Positions 16,902 to 26,024 of a stretch of DNA of 64,000 bases are shown one piece after another. This DNA comes from Caulobacter sp. BP25 (GTDB taxonomy: Bacteria; Pseudomonadota; Alphaproteobacteria; Caulobacterales; Caulobacteraceae): contig NZ_PEGH01000017.1 in assembly GCF_002737755.1 (NCBI RefSeq), positions 434,001-498,000 on the forward strand, in the 5' to 3' direction. Under the pieces are notes generated by a model. That model was not told the origin of the DNA. It saw only the letters and a list, made by a program, of their open reading frames with translations, and did no database searches. Numbering within the stretch: position 1 is the first letter of the stretch; every line of letters starts with the position of its first letter. The translations under genes and the position numbers were made by a program.

Positions 16902-17756
16902 ATGCAGACGACCGAGACCCTCGCCGACATCCTCGACCTCGAACCGATCGAGGTGAACCTGTTCCGGGGCGTAAGCCCCAACGACGGCTTCCCCCGCATC
17001 TTTGGCGGCCTCGTGATCGCCCAGGCCCTGCTGGCGGCCTATCGCACGGTGCCCGACCGCGTCTGCCACTCGCTGCACGCCTATTTCATCCGTCCGGGCG
17101 ACGTGAACGCTCCGGTCCTCTACGAAGTGGAGCGGGCCCGCGATGGCGGCACCTTCACGACCCGCCGCGTCGCCGCCATCCAGCACGGCGAGCAGATCTT
17201 CAACCTGGCCTGCTCGTTCCAGACGCCGGAAGAGGGCTTCGAGCACCAATCGGAGATGCCCGACGCGCCCGATCCCGAGAGCCTGCCGACCGAGATCGAG
17301 TATCTTGAGAGCCTGGGCGATCAGATTCATCCGAAGATGCTGGCCCATGCCAAGAAGCCGCGCCCCGTGGACGTGCGCTGGGAAGATCCCCAGAACCCCG
17401 TCACGCCGGTCCGGAAATCCGGGACCAAGAACGTCTGGATGCGCGCCAAGGCCCCGCTGGGCGACGACATCAAGATGCAGCAGGCGGCTCTGGCCTACGC
17501 CTCGGACATGGCGTTCATGGAGAGCGCCCTGCGCCCGCACGGCCTGATCTGGACGACGCCGGGCCTGCAGGGCGCCAGCCTGGACCACGCCATGTGGTTC
17601 CATCATCCGTTCGACTTCAACGACTGGACCCTGTTCGCCCAGGACAGCCCCAGCGCCTCGCAAGGGCGCGGCTTGGTGCGCGGCCAGATGTTCAGCCGCG
17701 ACGGCAAGCTGCTGGCCTCGGTGGCCCAGGAGTGCCTGATGCGGGTGCGGAAGTAG
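16902..17756 (+). CDS. tesB: Acyl-CoA thioesterase II
   Basis: A 284-aa double-hotdog thioesterase hydrolysing acyl-CoAs. FRGVSPNDGFPRIFGGLVIAQALLAAYRT is the N-terminal signature, and HAMWFHHPFDFNDWTLF near residue 230 carries the catalytic-region Asp with downstream Ser and Gln (SPSASQGRGL). Length matches TesB (about 286). The ATG at 16902 is chosen because the upstream in-frame codons overlap the control region shared with the divergent amidohydrolase. Confidence 0.92.
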   Translation: MQTTETLADILDLEPIEVNLFRGVSPNDGFPRIFGGLVIAQALLAAYRTVPDRVCHSLHAYFIRPGDVNAPVLYEVERARDGGTFTTRRVAAIQHGEQIFNLACSFQTPEEGFEHQSEMPDAPDPESLPTEIEYLESLGDQIHPKMLAHAKKPRPVDVRWEDPQNPVTPVRKSGTKNVWMRAKAPLGDDIKMQQAALAYASDMAFMESALRPHGLIWTTPGLQGASLDHAMWFHHPFDFNDWTLFAQDSPSASQGRGLVRGQMFSRDGKLLASVAQECLMRVRK

Positions 17757-17759
17757 GCT

Positions 17760-18323
17760 TCAGGCCGGCTCGATCCTTGCGACGCTGGCGACCGCCAGGC
17801 CGCGAAGCAGCGATGCGGCCTGCATGCCCACAGTGATCTCGCCGGCCAGGGCCATGCGGATCGCCTCGGAGAGAGAAACCCAGATGCTTTCGATCCGCTC
17901 GCTGGGTTCGTCCTGAGGCTCGGCGACCTTCACGACGTCGCGCGCCAGGATGATGTGGGTGCGGTTGGTGTGGGTGCCAGCGTTAGGGCGCGTCTCGCCC
18001 ACGAGGGAGAGGGTTCCCGCGCAGCCCGCCTCTTCCAGTAGTTCGCGCCGAGCTGCTTCCACCGGATCTGTCTCGCCGGGGTCCATGCCGCCGGCCGGCA
18101 GCTCAATGGAGATGTCGCCTAGGGCGTGACGGTATTGCTTGACCAACAGGACGTTGTTGTCGGCGTCCAGCGCCACGACCTCGACCCAGTCGGGATATTC
18201 CAACACGTAGTAGGGGGAGATCACGGTGCCTTCGTCGGTGACGCAGTCATCGGCGCGCACGCTGATCCAGCGGTCCTTGTGGATCTGGCGCGATGCGGTG
18301 ACCCGCCACTTTCCGTCCGACAT
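17760..18323 (-). CDS. Nudix hydrolase (ADP-ribose pyrophosphatase-like)
   Basis: A 187-aa Nudix protein. The Nudix box is ELPAGGMDPGETDPVEAARR followed by ELLEEAG; compared with the strict consensus there is one extra residue between the first Glu and the RE pair, as seen in some ADP-sugar hydrolases. It probably cleaves ADP-ribose or a similar nucleoside diphosphate. It follows rimM by 24 bases on the same strand and may be read from the ffh-rpsP-rimM transcript. Confidence 0.87.
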   Translation of the reverse strand: MSDGKWRVTASRQIHKDRWISVRADDCVTDEGTVISPYYVLEYPDWVEVVALDADNNVLLVKQYRHALGDISIELPAGGMDPGETDPVEAARRELLEEAGCAGTLSLVGETRPNAGTHTNRTHIILARDVVKVAEPQDEPSERIESIWVSLSEAIRMALAGEITVGMQAASLLRGLAVASVARIEPA

Positions 18324-18347
18324 CGCTGGGGGTCTCCTAAGGGCTAG

Positions 18348-18914
18348 TCAGTCCCGGTCGCCGAGCTCTTCGTCTTCCGACGGCCCCTCGTGCTCGCCCA
18401 CCAGAGCGGGCGGATCGGCCAGGATCAGACCTTCGCCGATTTTTACCTCGGGGACAGCCGCCCGCGTGAAGGGGAGGTACCAGGTCGGGCCGCCAAGATC
18501 CGGGGTGATCTCCAGGATATCGCCGGCCCCGAAGTTCTGGACGCTCTTCACGCGGCCCAGCAGGACGTCGGTAGCGATGTGGCGGACGGTCAGGCCCACG
18601 AGGTCGGTCAGGTAGAATTCGTCCTCATCGGGCTCGGGCAGGGCCGAGCGCGGGACGTAGAGGCGTAGGCCGCGCAGGGCGTCGGCGGACTCTTTTGTCT
18701 CAATGCCAGGACAGCGACAGACAACGCCGTCCTTGGTCTTGCGCGCTGAGGCGATGGTCAGGGCGGGCGAGCCGTCCTGGCGCTTCAGGCTCTTGAAGGC
18801 CGCGATGCTCATCGGGTCTTCGGTATAGGTAGAGATCCGCACCTCGCCGCGCACGCCGAAGCCGCCGGCCACGCGGCCGACCAGGATCAGCGGATCATCG
18901 GGAGAAACGGCCAT
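18348..18914 (-). CDS. rimM: 16S rRNA processing factor RimM
   Basis: A 188-aa ribosome maturation factor acting on the 30S head. The N-terminal RimM domain opens LILVGRVAGGFGVRGEVRI, and the C-terminal PRC barrel includes DLVGLTVRHIATDVLLGRV and DILEITP. It has an acidic C-terminal tail. It lies downstream of rpsP in the usual order. The partner genes trmD and rplS, which normally follow, are not present here. Confidence 0.93.
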   Translation of the reverse strand: MAVSPDDPLILVGRVAGGFGVRGEVRISTYTEDPMSIAAFKSLKRQDGSPALTIASARKTKDGVVCRCPGIETKESADALRGLRLYVPRSALPEPDEDEFYLTDLVGLTVRHIATDVLLGRVKSVQNFGAGDILEITPDLGGPTWYLPFTRAAVPEVKIGEGLILADPPALVGEHEGPSEDEELGDRD

Positions 18915-18955
18915 CGCGTAGACAGAGTCGCGCCGCCGACCCGGCCGGGGCCCCT

Positions 18956-18984
18956 CCTGATCCGATCTTCATGATCGGATCAGG
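18956..18984 (-). repeat. Perfect 12-bp hairpin between rpsP and rimM
   Basis: CCTGATCCGATC at 18956-18967 and GATCGGATCAGG at 18973-18984 are exact reverse complements around a 5-base loop. There is no T-run, so it is not a classic terminator. It may attenuate or process the rpsP-rimM message. Its CCGATC-type arm resembles the palindromic elements at 28.8 kb. Confidence 0.65.
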
Positions 18985-19027
18985 ATAAAGGGGGTCCGCA
19001 AACCAAGGATCGGCGGCGCTGGAACCC

Positions 19028-19549
19028 TTAGCCTTCGGTGGTTTCTTCAGCAGCCGGAGCTTCGGCGGCTTCAGCGGCCGGAGCCTCTTCAGCCGGAGCT
19101 TCTTCCACGGCCGGAGCAGCGGCCGCAGCGGCGGCGGCTTCAGCGGCGGCGACCTTGGCGGCTTCAGCGGCTTCGGCGGCGGCGACCTTGGCGTCAGCTT
19201 CGGCTTGCTTGCGGTCTTCTTCGCGCTGAGCGCGCTCGGCCGAACGCTCTTGGGCCTTCTTGCCCGGAGCGCCCTTCTGCGGGTTGTTGCCGGCGGTCCA
19301 GGTGGTCAGGCCTTGGGCGGCCAGGAAGCGCGCGACGCGATCAGTCGGCTGGGCGCCCTTCTTGAGCCACTCCTGGATCGACTCGACCTTCAGGGTGACG
19401 CGGTTGGCGTCGTCCTTCTTGAGGAGCGGGTTGTAGGTGCCGACCTTCTCGATGAAACGGCCATCGCGCGGCGAGTGGCTGTCAGCGACGACGATCGAGT
19501 AGTACGGGCGCTTCTTGGCGCCGCCACGGGCGAGACGGATCTTCAGCAT
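19028..19549 (-). CDS. rpsP: 30S ribosomal protein S16 with long tail
   Basis: A 173-aa S16. Residues 1-85 are the standard domain ([34 protein letters not shown], then [12 protein letters not shown]). Residues about 110-173 are an Ala/Glu-rich, low-complexity tail; long tails are common in alphaproteobacterial S16. AAGGA lies 8-12 bases upstream of the ATG. It sits between ffh and rimM, the classical order. Confidence 0.95.
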   Translation of the reverse strand: MLKIRLARGGAKKRPYYSIVVADSHSPRDGRFIEKVGTYNPLLKKDDANRVTLKVESIQEWLKKGAQPTDRVARFLAAQGLTTWTAGNNPQKGAPGKKAQERSAERAQREEDRKQAEADAKVAAAEAAEAAKVAAAEAAAAAAAAPAVEEAPAEEAPAAEAAEAPAAEETTEG

Positions 19550-19573
19550 TGCGGTAGTCCTTGGTCTAAAGTT

Positions 19574-21100
19574 CTATTTCTTGAACGGGTTGAAGCCGGG
19601 CAGGCCCAGGCCGGAGAGAGGATTGGGTTTGGCGTCGCCGCCAGTCCCCAGGCCCGGCAGACCGGGCAGCCCCGAGAGGCCTTGGCCCCCCGCTGCGTTG
19701 GGATCGGGGGAAGCAAGTTTGCCGCCACCCAAATTCTTGAGACGGGCCATGTCGCCGCCGCCCATCATCTGGGCCATGCGGGCCATGCCCTTGCCGCCGT
19801 CCTTGCTCATGGCCTTGAACATGTCGGCCATCTGGCGGTGCTGCTTGAGCAGACGGTTGACCTCGGCGACGTCGACGCCCGAGCCGGCCGCGATGCGGCG
19901 CTTGCGAGAGGCGGCCAGGATGTCGGGCTTCTTGCGTTCTTCCTTGGTCATCGAGCCGATGATCGCCTGCTGGCGACGGAAGATGCTGTCGTCGATCCCG
20001 CTCTCGGAGATCTGCTTCTTGACCTTCTGGACGCCCGGCAGGAGGCCCATAATGCCTTCCATGCCGCCCAGCTTCTGCATCTGGCGCAGCTGCGCGGCCA
20101 GGTCGTCGAGGTCGAACTTGCCCTTGGCCAGCTTCTTGGCCATGCGCTCGGCTTCGGCGTGGTCGAGGTCGGCCGCGGCCTTCTCGACCAGCGCCACGAC
20201 GTCGCCCTGACCCAGGATCCGGCCGGCGACGCGGCGAGCGTCGAACACGTCCAGCTGGTCGATCTTCTCGCCGGCGCCGAGGAACTTGATCGGCAGGCCC
20301 GTGACGTGGCGCATCGACAGCGCCGCGCCGCCGCGGCCGTCGCCGTCGGCGCGGGTCAGGATCAGACCCGTCAGCGGCAGGCGCTCGTGGAACGCCTTGG
20401 CGGTGCGCACGGCGTCCTGACCGGTCAGGCTATCGGCGACCAGGATGGTCTCGGACGGATTGGCGATACGGGCGACCTCGGCCGCCTCGTTCATCATCGC
20501 TTCGTCCAGCGTGGTGCGGCCGGCGGTGTCGAGGATCAGGACGTCATAGCCGCCCAGCTTGGCGGCCGAGACGGCGCGCTTGGCGATGTCGACGGCGCTT
20601 TGGCCGGCGACGATCGGCAGGCTCTCGACCTCGACCTGCTTGGCCAGCAGGGCCAGCTGCTCCATGGCGGCGGGTCGGCGGGTGTCGAGCGAGGCGACCA
20701 GCACCTTCTTGCGCTCGGTCTTGGACAGACGCAGGGCCAGCTTGCCGGTGGTGGTGGTCTTGCCCGAGCCTTGCAGGCCGGCCATCAGGATGATGCTGGG
20801 CGGGTTCAGCGCCAAGTTCAGGCCGGTCGGGACGTCGCCGCCCAGCATGTCGACCAGGCCGTCATAGACGATCTTGACCACCTGGTCGGCCGGCTTGACC
20901 GAGCGGATGACCGCCTCGCCGCCGGCCAGTTCCTTGGCCTTAGCGATGAAGTCCTTGACGACGGGCAGGGCGACGTCGGCCTCGAGCAGGGCGACGCGGA
21001 CCTCGCGCAGCGCCTCGTCGATGTCCTTCTCGGACAGCACGCCGCGACCGCCGAGACGTTCGAAGACGCCGGAAAGTCGCTCTGTAAGGCCGTCGAACAT
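19574..21100 (-). CDS. ffh: Signal recognition particle protein Ffh
   Basis: A 508-aa SRP54 GTPase that targets inner-membrane proteins to FtsY. N domain at 1-90; G domain with GLQGSGKTTTTGKLA (P-loop), DTRRPAAMEQL, DTAGRT and TRADGDGRGGAAL; methionine-rich M domain from about 300 (MQKLGGMEGIMGLLPG), ending in a Gly/Pro-rich tail. The ATG at 21100 (MFDGLTERLSG) with AGGG upstream is preferred to the longer frame. It heads the ffh-rpsP-rimM run. Confidence 0.95.
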   Translation of the reverse strand: MFDGLTERLSGVFERLGGRGVLSEKDIDEALREVRVALLEADVALPVVKDFIAKAKELAGGEAVIRSVKPADQVVKIVYDGLVDMLGGDVPTGLNLALNPPSIILMAGLQGSGKTTTTGKLALRLSKTERKKVLVASLDTRRPAAMEQLALLAKQVEVESLPIVAGQSAVDIAKRAVSAAKLGGYDVLILDTAGRTTLDEAMMNEAAEVARIANPSETILVADSLTGQDAVRTAKAFHERLPLTGLILTRADGDGRGGAALSMRHVTGLPIKFLGAGEKIDQLDVFDARRVAGRILGQGDVVALVEKAAADLDHAEAERMAKKLAKGKFDLDDLAAQLRQMQKLGGMEGIMGLLPGVQKVKKQISESGIDDSIFRRQQAIIGSMTKEERKKPDILAASRKRRIAAGSGVDVAEVNRLLKQHRQMADMFKAMSKDGGKGMARMAQMMGGGDMARLKNLGGGKLASPDPNAAGGQGLSGLPGLPGLGTGGDAKPNPLSGLGLPGFNPFKK

Positions 21101-21443
21101 GTCGAACCCTGTTGAATACACGGCTCCAAACGCGATCAGCCCCCGTGGACGATCACGTCGACGGGGGTCCTCGCCGTCCTCGTCCGGATGGATCCTGCGC
21201 TAGCAGGCCGGGGTCGTGACGGTGGAGGCGCTGCTGATAAAGCGCCGGAAGCCGGGGCTTATGCATGGAAATGGGCAAAGAGTCCACAGTCACGGGTGAA
21301 TGCGGACTCGCCCAACCAATTCCCGCCTTCCCAGGCCTTGTGCCTGGGACCCATCGCTCAGCACGCGAGGCGCTGAAAACCTGGCCCCGCCATGGGTCCT
21401 CGCCACGAGGGCGAGGAAGGCGGTGGGTTGAGGGGGCTAGAGC
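21101..21443. other. 343-base gap upstream of ffh
   Basis: This gap separates the end of the DUF1993 gene from the ffh start. It should contain the ffh promoter. The only clear structure is a hairpin TCCCAGGC-CTTGT-GCCTGGGA at 21329-21349, which resembles dispersed palindromes of high-GC alphaproteobacteria. I see no credible gene. Confidence 0.5.
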
Positions 21444-21950
21444 CTAAGCCATGCCCAGGAAGTCGCGCTTGCCGACCTCGACGCCGTTGTGGCGCAGGAT
21501 CGCGTAGGCGGTGGTGACGTGGAAGAAGAAGTTCGGCTGGGCCTGGGTCTGGAAATAGGCCAGGCCCTTGACCACGCTGGTCTCGCCGCGGCGGGTCAGG
21601 GTGATGTCACGGTCCTCGGCGCCGGCGAAGGCGGCCTCGTCCAGACCCTCGACATAGGCGATGGCCCGGTCGATGCGGGCGATCAGTTCGGCGAAGCTGG
21701 TCTCGACATCGTCCCAGGCCGGAACCTCGGCCCCAGCCAGGCGCGCGCAGCAGCCCTTAGCGAAGTCGGTGGCGATCTGCACCTGGCGGATCAGCGGGAA
21801 CATATCGGGATACAGGCGGGCCTTCAGCAGGGCGTCAGCGTCCCACCCCTTGGCCTCGACCTGGGCGGCGGCCTTGGTCAGCACGCCTTTCAGGCCCTTC
21901 AGCCCTTGGATGAACACGGGCGCGCTGGCCTGATGGATCGAGATCGACAT
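21444..21950 (-). CDS. DUF1993 domain protein
   Basis: A 168-aa protein of the DUF1993 family (opening SISIHQASAPVFIQGLKGLKGVL; late block QPNFFFHVTTAYAILRHNGVEVGKRDFLG, which is the most conserved segment). The fold is related to DinB-like four-helix bundles. No function is assigned to the family. The ATG at 21950 has a GGAG site 6-10 bases upstream. Confidence 0.87.
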   Translation of the reverse strand: MSISIHQASAPVFIQGLKGLKGVLTKAAAQVEAKGWDADALLKARLYPDMFPLIRQVQIATDFAKGCCARLAGAEVPAWDDVETSFAELIARIDRAIAYVEGLDEAAFAGAEDRDITLTRRGETSVVKGLAYFQTQAQPNFFFHVTTAYAILRHNGVEVGKRDFLGMA

Positions 21951-22057
21951 GGGAAGCTCCACTTGAGGGATGCGCCTAGATAGGACCGCAATGAGCGGAA
22001 CGGGAGATGGCGGCGGCGGGTTTTAGGAGCTCAAGTTCAAACTCAAGAGGTCCCCCC

Positions 22058-22486
22058 ATGAAAGTCAGCGACGCCATGACCAGCCAGGTCTCGATCGCCC
22101 GCCCCACCGACAGCATCCGCCAGGTCGCCCAGACCATGGCCAAGGTCGAGAGCGGCGTGGTGCCCGTCGTCGAAGACGGCAAGGTGGTGGGCGTCGTCAC
22201 CGACCGCGACATCGTCCTGCGGGTCGTCGCCGAAGGCCGCAGCTTCGACAGCCCCATCTCCGACGCCATGTCGGACGGCGATGTGCTGAGCGTGAAGGAG
22301 GATGACGTCCTGGCCGACGCGACCGCCAAGATGGCCAACCATCAGGTCCGCCGCCTGTTGGTGCTGAACGACGCCGGCGACCTGACCGGCATCCTGTCCT
22401 TGGGCGACGTGGCCAAGGATTACGGGTCCAAGCAGGTCGGCAAGACGCTGGAGGAGATCTCGCAGGAGTCCGACGAGACGCAGTAA
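22058..22486 (+). CDS. CBS-domain protein
   Basis: A 142-aa stand-alone pair of CBS domains (MKVSDAMTSQVSIARP, VTDRDIVLRVVAEG, then ISDAMSDGDVLSVKEDD, GILSLGDVAKDYG). Such proteins bind adenosyl ligands and act as energy or nucleotide sensors, but no partner is evident here. The start at 22058 has AGAGG upstream; the longer frame would include that ribosome site. Confidence 0.88.
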   Translation: MKVSDAMTSQVSIARPTDSIRQVAQTMAKVESGVVPVVEDGKVVGVVTDRDIVLRVVAEGRSFDSPISDAMSDGDVLSVKEDDVLADATAKMANHQVRRLLVLNDAGDLTGILSLGDVAKDYGSKQVGKTLEEISQESDETQ

Positions 22487-22496
22487 CCGGAAAGCA

Positions 22497-22530
22497 AAAG
22501 GGCGGCCCCGCGAGGAGCCGCCCTTTCCTT
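22497..22530. terminator. Bidirectional terminator between the CBS gene and mdh
   Basis: AAAGGGCGGC at 22497-22506 pairs perfectly with GCCGCCCTTT at 22517-22526 across a 10-base loop. T-rich sequence follows on the plus strand and A/T-rich sequence on the minus, so it can terminate both the CBS gene and the convergent mdh gene. Confidence 0.85.
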
Positions 22531-22550
22531 ATTCGCTTAAGCGACGAGGC

Positions 22551-23579
<1,029 letters not shown>

Positions 23580-23601
23580 TCAAGCCCCCTTTCCCGTTTC
23601 G

Positions 23602-23612
23602 CTGCACTGCGG
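23602..23612. promoter_or_regulatory. Imperfect PhaR-like site upstream of mch
   Basis: CTGC-ACT-GCGG is one base from the CTGC-N3-GCAG pattern bound by PhaR-type regulators of acetyl-CoA and polyhydroxybutyrate metabolism. It lies about 40 bases before the mch start. Taken alone it is weak; it gains interest because a perfect copy precedes the malyl-CoA lyase homologue at 26946. Confidence 0.25.
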
Positions 23613-23647
23613 CAAAGATGTGTGAACAACGATAAGCAGAACAGGGG

Positions 23648-24706
23648 ATGAAAGCCGTGGCCACGAAGACCGATCCGGGCAACTTCTTCGAGGACTTCCG
23701 CCTGGGCCAGAGACTGGTCCACGCCACGCCTCGGACCGTCACGGCGGGGGACGTGGCGCTGTATACGGCGCTCTATGGTCCGCGCTTTTCGCTGTTCTCG
23801 TCCGACGAATTCGCGAGGGCCTGCGGCCTTATGTCCGCCCCGGTCGATCCGCTGATCGCCTTCCATGTTGTGTTCGGCAAGACCGTGCCGGACATCAGCC
23901 TGAACGCCGTGGCCAATCTGGGCTACGCCGAGGGCCGGTTCCTGGCGCCGGTGTTTCCGGGCGACACGCTGAGCGCCGTCTCGGACGTGATCGGGCTGAA
24001 GGAGAATTCCAACCGCAAGACCGGCGTCGTCTATGTCCGCACGACGGGTGTGAACCAGCGCGGCGAGGCGGTGCTGAGCTATGTGCGCTGGGTCATGGTG
24101 CGCAAACGCGACGAAGCCGCCGAGATCGCCGAGCAGGTGGTCCCGACCCTGTCGACGGCCGTCGCCTCCGCCGATCTGGCCCTGCCGCCCGGTCTCGACT
24201 TCTCCGGCTATGACTGGGCCCTGGCCGGCGCGCCGCACGCCTTTGAGGATTACGAGATCGGCGAGAAGATCGACCACGTCGACGGCATGGCGGTCGAGGA
24301 GGCCGAGCATCAGATGGCCACGCGCCTGTGGCAGAATACGGCCAAGGTTCATTTCAACCAGTTCGAGCGGTCCCGCGATCCGTCCGGCCGCCGCCTCGTC
24401 TATGGCGGGGTGGTCATCTCCACGGCCAAGGCGCTGTCGTTCAACGGCCTGCAGAACGCCGGCCTGATCCTGGCGATCAACGGCGGCCGGCACGTCGCCC
24501 CGTTCTTCGCCGGCGGCACGGTGTTCGCCTGGAGCCAGGTGTTGGACAAGGCCGATCTCGGTTCCGTTGGCGCGCTGCGCCTGCGACTCATTGCCGCCAA
24601 GGACGCGCCCTGCGCGGAATTCCCGGACAAGAACGGCGAAGGTGTCTACGAGTCCGGCGTGATCCTCGACTTCGATTACTGGGCGGCGATTCCCAAGCGT
24701 GGCTGA
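23648..24706 (+). CDS. mch: Mesaconyl-CoA hydratase (beta-methylmalyl-CoA dehydratase)
   Basis: A 352-aa double-MaoC protein that matches mesaconyl-CoA hydratase of the ethylmalonyl-CoA pathway along its length. Diagnostic blocks are DPGNFFEDFRLGQ, DPLIAFHVVFGKTVPDISLN, NSNRKTGVVYVRTTG and DHVDGMAVEEAEHQMATRL. It interconverts beta-methylmalyl-CoA and mesaconyl-CoA. The AGGGG site abuts the ATG at 23648, so the GTG at 23657 may be the true start. The 3' end overlaps the HIT gene by 8 bases. Confidence 0.88.
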   Translation: MKAVATKTDPGNFFEDFRLGQRLVHATPRTVTAGDVALYTALYGPRFSLFSSDEFARACGLMSAPVDPLIAFHVVFGKTVPDISLNAVANLGYAEGRFLAPVFPGDTLSAVSDVIGLKENSNRKTGVVYVRTTGVNQRGEAVLSYVRWVMVRKRDEAAEIAEQVVPTLSTAVASADLALPPGLDFSGYDWALAGAPHAFEDYEIGEKIDHVDGMAVEEAEHQMATRLWQNTAKVHFNQFERSRDPSGRRLVYGGVVISTAKALSFNGLQNAGLILAINGGRHVAPFFAGGTVFAWSQVLDKADLGSVGALRLRLIAAKDAPCAEFPDKNGEGVYESGVILDFDYWAAIPKRG

Positions 24707-25124
24707 CTTCATTCTCGACCCGGCCTTCGTGGCGACCTCGCACCTGATCGCCGACCTGCCGCTGTGCGAGGCCCGGCTGCAGGACGACGTCCGCTATCCG
24801 TGGCTGGTCCTGATCCCGCGCCAGCCCGGCCTGACCGAGATCGAGCAGCTCGACGTCGGCCATCGGCTGCAGCTGATGGAGGAGATCGTCCTGGCCGGCG
24901 CCGCCGTCCGGGCCATCGGCTCCGCACTCGGGCTCGAGGTCGACAAGCTCAATGTCGGCGCCCTGGGCAATGTCACGGCCCAGCTGCATGTCCATGTCGT
25001 GGGCCGGCGGCGGGACGATCCGGCCTGGCCCGGACCCGTCTGGGGCCATAGCCCGGCCAGTCCCTACGATTCCGACGCGCTGGAGGCCGCGACCACCGCC
25101 GCCGAAGACGTGCTGGAAAACTAG
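24699..25124 (+). CDS. HIT-family protein
   Basis: A 141-aa histidine-triad-like protein. The active-site motif reads QLHVHVVGRR, so the first His of the canonical HxHxH is Gln, a variant seen in a bacterial HIT subgroup; the nucleophilic second and third positions are kept. It would bind or hydrolyse a nucleotide conjugate. It starts inside the mch end and shares the CTAG stop tetranucleotide with the opposing gene. Confidence 0.85.
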   Translation: MADFILDPAFVATSHLIADLPLCEARLQDDVRYPWLVLIPRQPGLTEIEQLDVGHRLQLMEEIVLAGAAVRAIGSALGLEVDKLNVGALGNVTAQLHVHVVGRRRDDPAWPGPVWGHSPASPYDSDALEAATTAAEDVLEN

Positions 25125-25996
25125 CGCTTCTTCTTCTTCGCGGGGGTCTTCTTGCTCTTGGCCTTCGCGGCCTTGCTCTTCTTCAGCGCCGCGCACTTGG
25201 CCTTAGCGGCCTTGAGCGCCTTGCCCTTCTTGCCCTTGGTCGAGCAGACGGCCGCCTTGGCGGGGGCGGCGCGACTGGCTGCGGCGCGGGGCGGCCAGAC
25301 ATAGGGCCGCGCGGTGCGCGCCTCGTAGCCAGGCGGCGCCTCGGGCCGCAGATGCTCGCCGGACACGGCCCGCGTCGCGCCGTCCTCGACCAACTCGCCC
25401 GTCCAGCGACCGTCCTCATCTGGGCGTAGGGTCAGGATCGAGGCCGCAACACCCTCGCGGATGGCGAAACGCGCCGAGAGACCCTCGCCCTCCCGCTGAA
25501 GGTCGTCAATCAGGCCGGTCGAGCCCGGCGCGCCGGTGCGACGCAGATCGCGCCAGGCGCCTTCCAGCGGGGCTAAGCCGCCGGCCTTGTCGACGATCAG
25601 CAGAGCGTAGAGCGGCGTTCCGTCCGGACCCGCCACGCGCCACTGGCCGTCCAGCGGCCCTTGCAGGTTCTGGGCGGCGGCGATCGAACCACGCACTCGC
25701 ATCTCATAGACCTGCTCGGCCGGCGAGGTCTCGCCCGGCGCCGGGATCGGCAGGATGTTGGGCTTGCGGCGCGGCGCGGGCTTGGCGGCGGTCTCGGCCT
25801 GCTCCTCGTCCATGTCCTGGCCGGATTGCGAGATCAGGTCGGCCAAGGGGTCGAGAGACTGGGGGTCCAGCGCCTGCGGAACCGCCGGCGGCGCGGCCGC
25901 GACAGGCGCGGCTTGCGCGGGCGGAGCCGTCGCCGGGCTTTGCTGGGCCAGCGCGGGGCTGGCGGCCAGGACGACGGAGAAGACGATAGCCCGCAT
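25121..25996 (-). CDS. Secreted protein of unknown function with Lys/Ala-rich tail
   Basis: A 291-aa protein with a clear signal peptide (AIVFSVVLAASPALAQ) and a Pro/Ala-rich linker to about residue 45. A globular region lies at about 95-240 (LDGQWRVAGPDGTPLYALLIVDK, ..LRPDEDGRWTGEL), and the tail is highly basic (KGKKGKALKAAKAKCAALKK). No family is recognised. The basic tail may bind an anionic surface such as LPS, but that is a guess. The ATG at 25996 is preferred over the TTG at 26002 because AGAAGG is correctly spaced. Confidence 0.7.
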   Translation of the reverse strand: MRAIVFSVVLAASPALAQQSPATAPPAQAAPVAAAPPAVPQALDPQSLDPLADLISQSGQDMDEEQAETAAKPAPRRKPNILPIPAPGETSPAEQVYEMRVRGSIAAAQNLQGPLDGQWRVAGPDGTPLYALLIVDKAGGLAPLEGAWRDLRRTGAPGSTGLIDDLQREGEGLSARFAIREGVAASILTLRPDEDGRWTGELVEDGATRAVSGEHLRPEAPPGYEARTARPYVWPPRAAASRAAPAKAAVCSTKGKKGKALKAAKAKCAALKKSKAAKAKSKKTPAKKKKR

Positions 25997-26024
25997 TCGC
26001 AACCTTCTGATCAGCCCCGCCCGA

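Noticed and set aside
19205-21115. Long plus-strand open frame (636 aa) over ffh and rpsP
   Set aside because: It is antisense to two unmistakable conserved genes and has the Gly/Leu/Asp-rich composition of a high-GC shadow frame.
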